Shown piece after piece: positions 1 to 5,194 of a stretch of DNA of 5,194 nt. Every line of letters starts with the position of its first letter. Position 1 is the first letter of the stretch. The notes under the pieces are model-generated. The model did no database searches. It saw nothing but the letters and a program-made list of their open reading frames with translations, and was not told the origin of the DNA. Source of the stretch: Odoribacter sp. Its GTDB lineage: Bacteria > Bacteroidota > Bacteroidia > Bacteroidales > Marinifilaceae. The translations under genes and the position numbers were made by a program. Location of the stretch: the NCBI GenBank assembly GCA_020024465.1, contig JAHHTT010000092.1:1-5194 (forward strand). Direction: 5' to 3'.

Positions 1-1560
1 ATTTTATATATTGTAATGATAACCTTTATTTTGAGTGGATGTTATGAAGATAAAGGTAATTATGATTATTGTGAAGTCAATAATTTAGATTCGATTTATT
101 TTCTTCCTAAACCAACAGAAGAATCAGAAATTTTTAGTTATAAATATCGTCAGCCTTCATTGGATACTCTTGTTGTGACTTATTCTCCTGTTGTGTGCCA
201 ATCTATGGAAGAACATGATGAAAATATTGAATACCAATGGATATTTTCAAGGGAGATAGAGGATGAGGTTGTGTATGATACTGTATTTGCAAAGGAGTTG
301 ACACTGAAGTTTCCCCCTAAAGAAAAAACGAGCTATTCCCCTTTGTTTCGGGCAATAGATCATACAACGGGGATAGAATATTATAGGAATCTGGAAATGA
401 GTACAATTATTCCATTTGTTAATAGTTGGTTTGTATTACATGGAAATTTCGGTGATCGTAAATTAGGAGTTGTGGAAGGTATTAATAAGGAAGATGAGAA
501 TATAAATATTATTGGAGATGTTTATAAGGAAATTTGGAATAGAAGACGTTTTTTGAATGCGAATGCGTTGTTGTATATACCACATGATGGACGTGCTCCT
601 GCAGTCGAACATTTGTTTGTTATAGAGAGAGATAGCTTATCTTATATGCATCCTTTTGATATGGTTGTTTTTAAGAAGTTTGAATTGTTGATGCCTAAAG
701 AGGCTTTACCGCGTCCTCGTTTGGTTTATGGTGTTTCTAATGAAGAAGATGCTGGCATGTTGATGGATGAAGATGGGCAGTTGTATTGGACAAGAGGTTG
801 TGGATGGCTATTTAAAGTTAAAACTGATAATTTTACTCAAAATTATGTAGCAGATAAAATGTTTATGACTAAAAGTGGTTATGTAACTATATGGGATAAA
901 GTGAATCGGCAGTTTATGTATTATTATATTCTTCAAAATAGGCTTATCAGATCTGATTCTGAAATTCATCCTGATGATAAAGGACGAGCTAAATTAACTT
1001 TATTTGATGAAGGGGTTTTTAAAGAAGATGAATGGAAGAAGCAAGATGTACTTTTTATGGTACAAGGAAATAGTAGTATCTCTGAGAAAGGGATATTGGT
1101 TATTGCTAGAGACGATAATGGAAATTATAATATTTATCAGATTGGTTATGATGGTTGGGGTGATATTTTTATAGAGACTACTAAAACTTCTGCTCCTAAA
1201 ATGCATTTGGATGAAGATTCTCAAGTGGCAACCTCGATTGCTTTTAAGGATCAAATATTCTATACTCGGGGTAATAAACTTTATTTATATAATATTGCTA
1301 GTGGAGAAGAGATATATCTTTATAAGGTAAATGGTTTAATAACAAAATTAAAATTTAGATGTGACCGTTGGTATGATGAAGGATATGGAACAATAGATGC
1401 TAATAATAGACTTGCTCTTGTTGTAAAAGGAAGTGATGGAAGAGGAGGAATTCATGAACTTTTTTTAAGTATTGGTGGAGATGTTGATAAGGTTTCTGTT
1501 TATTCAGATTTTGATGAGATTCAGGATATTATTTTTTCTAAATCCGGAATGTTAAGATAG
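1..1560 (+). CDS. PKD-like family surface lipoprotein, 5' end outside window
   Basis: This is probably a surface-exposed lipoprotein of a SusC/SusD-type nutrient uptake operon. The frame is open from base 1. The ATG at 16 would leave only the residues MITFILSGC as a signal peptide, whereas the codons before it (ILYIV) extend the hydrophobic core, so I take the true start to be upstream of the window. The lipobox LSGC places the lipidated cysteine at bases 40-42. It is followed by YEDKGNYDY, an acidic stretch typical of exported Bacteroidota lipoproteins and of the PKD-like family (PF16407 type). Counting from the ATG at 16, residues of about 20-135 look like the PKD-like part (YQWIF, then a beta-rich run ending in NSWFVLHGNFG). 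The remaining 380 or so residues are rich in aromatic and acidic residues and repeat short beta-strand patterns, possibly propeller-like. Such proteins usually sit downstream of SusC, SusD and DUF4843 genes, none of which is in view. The ligand cannot be inferred. Confidence 0.8.
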   Translation: MLYIVMITFILSGCYEDKGNYDYCEVNNLDSIYFLPKPTEESEIFSYKYRQPSLDTLVVTYSPVVCQSMEEHDENIEYQWIFSREIEDEVVYDTVFAKELTLKFPPKEKTSYSPLFRAIDHTTGIEYYRNLEMSTIIPFVNSWFVLHGNFGDRKLGVVEGINKEDENINIIGDVYKEIWNRRRFLNANALLYIPHDGRAPAVEHLFVIERDSLSYMHPFDMVVFKKFELLMPKEALPRPRLVYGVSNEEDAGMLMDEDGQLYWTRGCGWLFKVKTDNFTQNYVADKMFMTKSGYVTIWDKVNRQFMYYYILQNRLIRSDSEIHPDDKGRAKLTLFDEGVFKEDEWKKQDVLFMVQGNSSISEKGILVIARDDNGNYNIYQIGYDGWGDIFIETTKTSAPKMHLDEDSQVATSIAFKDQIFYTRGNKLYLYNIASGEEIYLYKVNGLITKLKFRCDRWYDEGYGTIDANNRLALVVKGSDGRGGIHELFLSIGGDVDKVSVYSDFDEIQDIIFSKSGMLR

Positions 1561-1593
1561 CAATGAATGAGGATATTAAATTGATGTAGAAAT

Positions 1594-2556
1594 ATGAAGA
1601 TTGTATTGATGATATTGTTTCTGAGTGTTTTAAATATAAATTTAAAAGCTCAGAAAATAGCTAGAGTTGGAGTTGAAATTAGTGGTTATGATGGAGATTT
1701 TGTGGATTTTGAATTTGTCAATGATGTTACTAATAATATGACATTCCCATATGAGAAAAATAAGATGATAGATTATATTGTTGAATTAAAAGAACCTAGT
1801 TTGTTGAAAATTAATTCTTGGGTGTGGATGGTTATCTGCCCGGGTGATGATATTGAAGTTGATATTACATATCAAGGTCGGGTGTATGAACATGCAAAAT
1901 TTAAAGGGATTCCTGCAGCAGTAGTTTTGAATTCTGCTATTAGTGATGGTTCTTTGATACGTTTGAAGGACCGGTATAGATTAAATCCGTTAGCTGCGGT
2001 AATGACTAAAGTTACAACGAATGATTATCATGAAGCAACTTTGAGAAATTGGAAAAAAGAAAAAGAACTTTTAGAGGCTATACGTTTTCAAGTTAATCTG
2101 GAAGCATATAATTATATATATGCAGAAATGGAAGGAATATACATGTCCAATTTAGTTGATTTTCCATTTATGGCTGCAGCGATTAGGCATCAAAATTTTA
2201 AAGATGTTGAACCGAGAGGATTTTGGACGGTGATGGATGGGTATCAAATAAAAGAAGATAAATTTTCTCTTAGAAGTATGTCTTATATAAATTGGTTAAT
2301 CGAATATGCCGATTTTATGTTGAAATATGAAGATTATATCTCGGGGAAAGAAATTCGTAGTGTAATTGATATTGAATCGGAATATTATTTTTTGGCAAAA
2401 TTTTATAAGGGTGCGGTTCGTGATATCGTATTGTATAATTTTTTGACTCGATTAATTGATTCTGGGAAAGATAAAGTGTTGGTTGCTTCTTTTGTTGATG
2501 ATTATTTGAAGAATTATAACCATAATAGAACTTTTAGAAAGGAACTTAAGAAGTAG
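1594..2556 (+). CDS. Secreted TlpA/DUF4369-like N-terminal domain protein without thioredoxin domain
   Basis: A 320-residue exported protein. Residues 1-19 (MKIVLMILFLSVLNINLKA) form a signal peptide with likely cleavage before QKIA; there is no lipobox cysteine. Residues of about 25-110 resemble the beta-rich N-terminal domain of Bacteroidales TlpA-like proteins: an ISGYDGDFVDFEF strand, a hydrophobic strand near LKEPSLLKI, then the characteristic PGDDIEVDITY. Residues of about 115-320 are helical and charged, like the linker that usually precedes a thioredoxin domain. No CxxC motif is present, and the protein stops where that domain would normally begin. It starts at the first ATG after an in-frame TGA at 1582 and lies 33 bases after the lipoprotein gene, so both are probably one transcript. 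The TAG stop lies inside the IS target duplication and so predates the insertion. The family call rests on pattern memory. The catalytic role of TlpA proteins, disulfide reduction, is not expected here. Confidence 0.6.
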   Translation: MKIVLMILFLSVLNINLKAQKIARVGVEISGYDGDFVDFEFVNDVTNNMTFPYEKNKMIDYIVELKEPSLLKINSWVWMVICPGDDIEVDITYQGRVYEHAKFKGIPAAVVLNSAISDGSLIRLKDRYRLNPLAAVMTKVTTNDYHEATLRNWKKEKELLEAIRFQVNLEAYNYIYAEMEGIYMSNLVDFPFMAAAIRHQNFKDVEPRGFWTVMDGYQIKEDKFSLRSMSYINWLIEYADFMLKYEDYISGKEIRSVIDIESEYYFLAKFYKGAVRDIVLYNFLTRLIDSGKDKVLVASFVDDYLKNYNHNRTFRKELKK

Positions 2557-2560
2557 TTTT
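2553..2560. repeat. Left target-site duplication of the IS66 element
   Basis: GTAGTTTT lies directly before the left end and is repeated exactly at 5119-5126 directly after the right end. Eight base pairs is the usual IS66 duplication length. The copy contains the TAG stop codon (2554-2556) of the preceding host gene. Confidence 0.95.
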
Positions 2561-2589
2561 GTAAGCATTCGGTAAACCACGTATTTTTC
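2558..2589 (+). promoter_or_regulatory. Possible Bacteroides-type promoter for tnpA across the left junction
   Basis: TTTG at 2558-2561 could serve as a -33 element. After a 20-base spacer, TATTTTTC at 2582-2589 matches seven of eight positions of the Bacteroides -7 consensus TAnnTTTG. Both the order and the spacing fit that consensus. The -33 element would be made of three host T residues and the first G of the element. Transcription would start near 2595-2600, giving a leader of about 35 bases before tnpA. AT-rich DNA produces such matches easily, so this is tentative. Confidence 0.3.
2561..2585 (+). repeat. Left terminal inverted repeat (IRL) of IS66
   Basis: It starts GTAAGC and matches the reverse complement of 5094-5118 at 20 of 25 positions. 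Identical blocks are GTAAGC, GGTAAA and ACGTATT, separated by short mismatched stretches. Similarity ends after this point. These are the ends on which transposase would act. Confidence 0.9.
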
Positions 2590-2606
2590 CCTCCAACTTC
2601 CGTCAT

Positions 2607-2633
2607 TAACTTTACGTCCCCAAAGCAAAGTTA
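2607..2633 (+). promoter_or_regulatory. Short inverted repeat overlapping the tnpA start codon
   Basis: TAACTTT (2607-2613) pairs with AAAGTTA (2627-2633) across a 13-base loop, and the second arm includes the A of the first tnpA ATG. In RNA this could partly hide the initiation region and damp translation, for instance of read-through transcripts from the host operon. The stem is only seven mostly A-T pairs, so a functional role is uncertain. Confidence 0.25.
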
Positions 2634-3010
2634 TGATGACACGAGAAGAAGTAGCAGAGATAATGAACTACTGCAAAGAGCACAAAGTGACCTATAAGTC
2701 AAGACTGGAGGAACTCAATATCCCTGTATGGCGGTTTTATGACAGCAAATCCCGTTATGCCGCGGAACAATCATCGGGTAAAAGGGCTCAAGGTGAGTTT
2801 ATCGAGCTTCCGCACAGCGGATCTTTTGTTCCGGTTCCTCCATTTGCTGGAACAACCGGACGGAAACAGAAAAGTACACCGGCCGCGTCAAGCGGATTGA
2901 AAGAGATAGAAATACGTACACCGGCCGGTAGTGCCATACGTATTTGCGGTGAGCTAAATGAAAAGGAACTGTTTTCAATCATCCATGTCTGCAGCCATGT
3001 TCAGCCTTAA
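2633..3010 (+). CDS. tnpA: IS66 accessory protein TnpA
   Basis: A 125-residue protein of the IS66 TnpA (Orf1) type, required with TnpB for transposition in studied IS66 elements, though its exact biochemical role is not settled. The N-terminus MTREEVAEIMNYC, followed by KVTYKSRLEELNIPVWRFYDSKSRYA, is a small helical domain that is probably DNA-binding. A low-complexity linker rich in P, S, T and G covers about residues 50-90. The C-terminal segment EIEIRTPAGSAIRICGELN resembles the beta-strand end of the family. Two adjacent ATGs (2633 and 2636) are both possible; homologues usually begin MTREEV, which favours the second. Its 3' end overlaps tnpB in another frame, so the two are probably translationally coupled. 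The reading frame is undamaged. Confidence 0.88.
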   Translation: MMTREEVAEIMNYCKEHKVTYKSRLEELNIPVWRFYDSKSRYAAEQSSGKRAQGEFIELPHSGSFVPVPPFAGTTGRKQKSTPAASSGLKEIEIRTPAGSAIRICGELNEKELFSIIHVCSHVQP

Positions 3011-3365
3011 TGACAGTATGCGCTATCTGTTGTATAACCGCCCGACTGATATGCGCAAAAGTTTCCATACTCTCAGCGGTATCATCACCGACGCCATGGG
3101 GCAGGACCCCTGCAACGGCAACGTGTATATCTTCATAAACCGAGCCCGTGACCGCATAAAGCTCCTGCATTGGGAGCCTGGCGGCATGGTGCTGTATTCC
3201 AAACTTCTGGAAGCCGGTACCTTAGGCAATCCTGATTCTGCCAACGATAATGAGGTCTGTGCAAATATAGAATGGCGGGAACTTGTCATGATTGTGGAGG
3301 GTATCATGGAAGCCCGCGACTCCCGTCGCACGAGACTTGAAAACCTGCAGAAACTTCGAAAATAG
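2997..3365 (+). CDS. tnpB: IS66 accessory protein TnpB (Orf2-like)
   Basis: A 122-residue protein of the IS66 TnpB family (PF05717 type). The conserved pattern is clear: MFSLNDSMRYLLYNRPTDMR at the start, then GNVYIFINRARDRIKLLHWE and GGMVLYSKLLEAGT, with an IEWRELVMIVEGI block near the end. I chose the ATG at 2997 because the family begins at MFSLND. In-frame ATGs at 2985 (adds MSAA) and 2958 are alternatives, but nothing in them looks conserved. From 2997 the gene overlaps tnpA by 14 bases, which fits translational coupling. It ends 70 bases before tnpC. The frame is intact and the length is normal for the family, so this protein is probably still made if the element is transcribed. This TnpB is unrelated to the RNA-guided nuclease of the same name in IS200/IS605 elements. 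Confidence 0.9.
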   Translation: MFSLNDSMRYLLYNRPTDMRKSFHTLSGIITDAMGQDPCNGNVYIFINRARDRIKLLHWEPGGMVLYSKLLEAGTLGNPDSANDNEVCANIEWRELVMIVEGIMEARDSRRTRLENLQKLRK

Positions 3366-3417
3366 TGCCGTTTTTTTACTCTATTTGCTTTTGTATGTCA
3401 TTGGTTTTTAGTATATT

Positions 3418-3434
3418 TCATTGTAAAACAATGA
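3418..3434 (+). promoter_or_regulatory. Small perfect hairpin just before the tnpC start
   Basis: TCATTGT (3418-3424) pairs perfectly with ACAATGA (3428-3434) over a three-base AAA loop, ending one base before the tnpC ATG at 3436. It sits in an AT-rich 70-base spacer that also holds a run of seven T (3371-3377). Such a stem could limit ribosome access to tnpC and keep transposase low. It is not followed by T residues, so it is not a terminator. Chance occurrence remains possible. Confidence 0.3.
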
Positions 3435-3435
3435 G

Positions 3436-4992
3436 ATGCAGATGCTTACAGAAGAACAGGAAAAAGCCTTATTGGAAGAAATTGATAAGCTCCGTCAGGA
3501 TAAGGCGGCGCTTATCAGCAGGGTTGCTTCACTGGAACAATCCCTGTACTGGTTCCGGAAAAAAGTCTTTGGCTGTATGAGTGAGAAGAACCTTCCTCTT
3601 GATCCCAACCAGTTGTCGCTGTTTACACAGCAGGAAATGTCTTCTGATGAGAAGGCTGAACTTGAAGAGGAAGTACGCAAGGCAGAAGAAGAGATGACAA
3701 GGACCATAAAGGTCAGGGAGAAACCTGTCCGTAAGCCTCTTGATACCTCCCTGCTGCCTGTAGAGGAAATCAATCTTTACCCTGAAGGTACTACCACAGA
3801 AGACGGTGGACTGAAAGACGATTTCGTTGAAATCGGAACAGAAGAGACTCTGCGCCTGGAACGTATCCCGGAAAAAGTCTATATAGTAAAGACCATCCGC
3901 CACAAGGTAATAAGAAAATCAGAACTCAAGGAAAAGCATCCCGAAGAGAGACATATCCTTATCAGTCCGCTTCCTTTGGTACCTGTGGGCAAATGTATGG
4001 CAGGTTCGTCCGTACTGACTGACATTATCATCGGCAAGTTCATGTATCATCTGCCTTTCTACCGCCTCATACAGCAGTACCATGAGTCCAGCATAACCAT
4101 CAGTGACTCGACCATGGGTGGATGGTATGAGGCGGCAGTGGAAAAGCTGAAGATTCTCTATAACCTCCTCAAGAAGCAGATACTCTCGAGTGAATATATA
4201 TAGGTAGACGAGAGCGTGATACCTGTTATAGACAACGAAAAGCACAAGACGAGAAAAGGTTATGAGTGGTGCCTGCGTGACGGTATCACCGGAGACGTCG
4301 TGTTCCATTATGACCGTGGCAGCCGTAGCGGGAAGGTTGCCCGTGAACTCCTCGGCAATTATGTCGGGCTTGCGCAGTGCGACGGCTATGATGCCTACGA
4401 ACAGTTCGAACGGATGAAAGGCATCATGCTGTTCGGCTGTCGGGCCCATGCAAGGAGAAAGTTCACGGAAGCACTGGACGAGAACAGGGCACTGGCTACA
4501 CAGGCATTATACCATATAGGGAAACTGTACAAAGTCGAATCTGAGGCTGACAAAGCCGAGCTTTCGATAGAAGAACGCAAGGAAAAACGTATCCGGGAGT
4601 CTTACCCTGTGATACTGGAATTTGAAAAGTGGATGCAGGATGCATACCTTAAGGTGCTACCTAAGAGCCGCACCGGGAAAGCTATAGAATACACCTTCTC
4701 ACTTCTTCCCAGACTCTCCTGATATATAAATGACGGAAGGGTGAACATAGACAACAATCTCATTGAGAATGCGATAAGGCCTTTGGCTTTGGGAAGGAAA
4801 AATTATCTATTCTGTGGCAACGACGCATCGGCATACAGAGCGGCCATTGTATATTCTCTTATCGGGACCTGCAAGTCTGCCGGAGTTAACCCCAGAGTAT
4901 GGATGGAGGACGTACTGAGGAAAATACCGTATTATGAAAGGGATAAAAAGGATATGACAGAGCTTCTTCCACGGGACTGGGCTAAATCTTAA
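3436..4992 (+). pseudogene. tnpC: IS66 transposase TnpC, interrupted by two in-frame stops
   Basis: This is the DDE transposase of the element. One frame runs through all 519 codons, about the family's normal length, but carries TAG at codon 256 (4201-4203) and TGA at codon 429 (4720-4722). Domains in order: an N-terminal coiled coil (residues of about 5-45, EEQEKALLEEIDKL), an FGCMSEK segment, the region of the IS66 zinc finger without its cysteines (about 110-175), then the catalytic core. The presumed catalytic residues are D258 (VDES), D316 (CDGYDAY) and E444 (NNLIENAIRP). The first stop lies two codons before D258 and the second lies between D316 and E444, so no fragment holds the full triad. 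Restoring a single base at each stop gives YIQVDES and LSRYIND, which match the family. A C-terminal IS66 segment (ALGRKNYLF to the end) is intact. Pieces are 3436-4203, 4204-4722 and 4723-4992; re-initiation at GTG 4216 or 4741 would still give partial proteins. Confidence 0.9.
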
Positions 4993-5025
4993 CAAATCTG
5001 TTCCGAATTGATATAATTTGATGCT

Positions 5026-5084
5026 ATTAGTCCCGACTCGGCACGATTCGTTCTGATTCGCCTCCGAGTCGGGACTAATTTTTT
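5026..5084 (+). terminator. Strong rho-independent terminator at the end of the IS66 genes
   Basis: A 16-bp perfect inverted repeat (ATTAGTCCCGACTCGG at 5026-5041, its complement at 5064-5079) encloses a 22-base loop and is followed by a run of six T (5079-5084). It lies 33 bases after the tnpC stop and just inside the right end. It would stop tnpABC transcription, and also any host operon transcript reading into the element, before the right junction. The T run on one side only makes it directional for the + strand. The loop contains the direct repeat GATTCG twice (5045-5050, 5055-5060). Confidence 0.88.
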
Positions 5085-5093
5085 GTATTTTGC

Positions 5094-5118
5094 AATACGT
5101 ACTTTACCAGAAGCTTAC
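5094..5118 (-). repeat. Right terminal inverted repeat (IRR) of IS66
   Basis: It reads AATACGT, TTTACC and GCTTAC in blocks, the reverse complement of the matching blocks of the left end (20 of 25). The final GCTTAC abuts the right target duplication. Confidence 0.9.
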
Positions 5119-5126
5119 GTAGTTTT
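5119..5126. repeat. Right target-site duplication of the IS66 element
   Basis: A second exact copy of GTAGTTTT, directly after the terminal GCTTAC of the element. The perfect identity of both copies argues that the two ends belong to one insertion event that has not been rearranged since. Confidence 0.95.
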
Positions 5127-5163
5127 GGGTTGATTATTATAAAAAATTTAGTTAAGCGAGTAT

Positions 5164-5194
5164 ATCAACGAGGTATTATTAATATCTCGTTGAT
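5164..5194 (+). terminator. Hairpin at window edge, probable terminator of the host operon
   Basis: ATCAACGAGGTATT (5164-5177) pairs with 5181-5194 over a three-base loop: 13 Watson-Crick pairs and one G-U. The window ends at the base of the stem, so neither further pairing nor a following T run can be seen. In the sequence before the IS arrived it would lie about 40 bases after the stop codon of the TlpA-like gene, the usual place for an operon terminator. It is now cut off from that gene by the 2.5-kb element. Confidence 0.6.

Larger units (their letters stand above)
2561..5118 (+). mobile_element. Complete IS66-family insertion sequence with broken transposase
   Basis: A 2558-bp element with all marks of the IS66 family: ends beginning GTAAGC and finishing GCTTAC, related inverted terminal repeats, an 8-bp target duplication, and the gene order tnpA, tnpB, tnpC. 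It is visibly richer in G and C than the AT-rich host DNA on both sides and uses C- and G-ending codons that the host genes avoid, which marks it as foreign. The boundaries come directly from the sequence: removing 2561-5118 plus one copy of GTAGTTTT rejoins the host DNA. The tnpC gene carries two nonsense codons, so the copy is probably non-autonomous. Its ends, tnpA and tnpB look sound, so a related intact IS66 copy in the same cell could in principle mobilise it. Confidence 0.95.

Noticed and set aside
16..18. ATG at 16 as the true start of the lipoprotein gene
   Set aside because: The signal peptide would have only eight residues before the cysteine and no positive N-terminus, and the open codons before it extend the hydrophobic stretch to the window edge.
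1000..1254. An 84-codon - strand frame inside the lipoprotein gene
   Set aside because: It is rich in I, N and S as expected from the complement of AT-rich coding DNA, and it has no family features.
1563..1589. Eight-codon frame MNEDIKLM between the two host genes
   Set aside because: Too short to distinguish from chance in AT-rich DNA, and there are no regulatory codons or hairpin suggesting a leader peptide.
2997..3365. tnpB as an RNA-guided TnpB nuclease with a nearby guide RNA
   Set aside because: The protein is the short IS66 Orf2-type TnpB, without RuvC motifs and a third the size; only the name is shared.
3365..3580. A 71-codon + strand frame starting at the end of tnpB
   Set aside because: It overlaps the start of tnpC in another frame, and its sequence (MPFFYSICFC) is translated AT-rich spacer followed by shadow of tnpC.
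3919..4449. A 176-codon open frame on the - strand inside tnpC
   Set aside because: It is antisense to well-conserved IS66 transposase sequence, and its product shows no recognisable pattern; it is a shadow frame.
5120..5127. TAGTTTTG, an exact match to the Bacteroides -7 element at the right junction, which might be an outward promoter
   Set aside because: There is no TTTG at the needed 19-21 base distance upstream, and the match is only the target duplication plus the next host G.

Overview
The window looks like a piece of a Bacteroidota chromosome, most likely a gut Bacteroidales such as Bacteroides or a relative. The evidence is an AT-rich lipoprotein gene of the PKD-like family, normally found beside SusC/SusD-type outer-membrane uptake genes, signal peptides of Bacteroides style, and an IS66-family element whose proteins look like the Bacteroidales branch of that family. 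All genes are on the + strand.

Positions 1-2560 are host DNA holding the last two genes of an operon whose start lies upstream. The first (1-1560, 5' end outside the window) encodes a surface-type lipoprotein with an LSGC lipobox, a PKD-like region and a long beta-rich remainder. The second (1594-2556) encodes a secreted protein resembling the N-terminal domain of Bacteroidales TlpA-like (DUF4369-type) proteins, but with no thioredoxin domain. The two are 33 bases apart and probably co-transcribed.

Positions 2561-5118 are one complete IS66-family insertion sequence of 2558 bp. It has imperfect inverted ends (20 of 25 matching) and is bounded by a perfect 8-bp target duplication, GTAGTTTT (2553-2560 and 5119-5126). 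It carries tnpA, tnpB, tnpC and a strong rho-independent terminator. tnpA and tnpB are open. tnpC is broken by two in-frame stops, TAG at 4201 and TGA at 4720, each one C-to-T change away from the codon the family would have there. The element therefore has sound ends and accessory genes but should not move without a transposase supplied in trans.

Positions 5127-5194 are host DNA again and end in a 14-bp hairpin that looks like the original terminator of the host operon. Removing the element and one target copy puts this hairpin about 40 bases after the stop codon of the second host gene. The IS landed between the last gene of the operon and its terminator, with the stop codon inside the target duplication, so the host reading frame was not damaged. 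I see no CRISPR array, tRNA, rRNA or clearly new system here. The points of most interest are the exact insertion geometry, the paired nonsense decay of tnpC and the thioredoxin-less TlpA-like protein.
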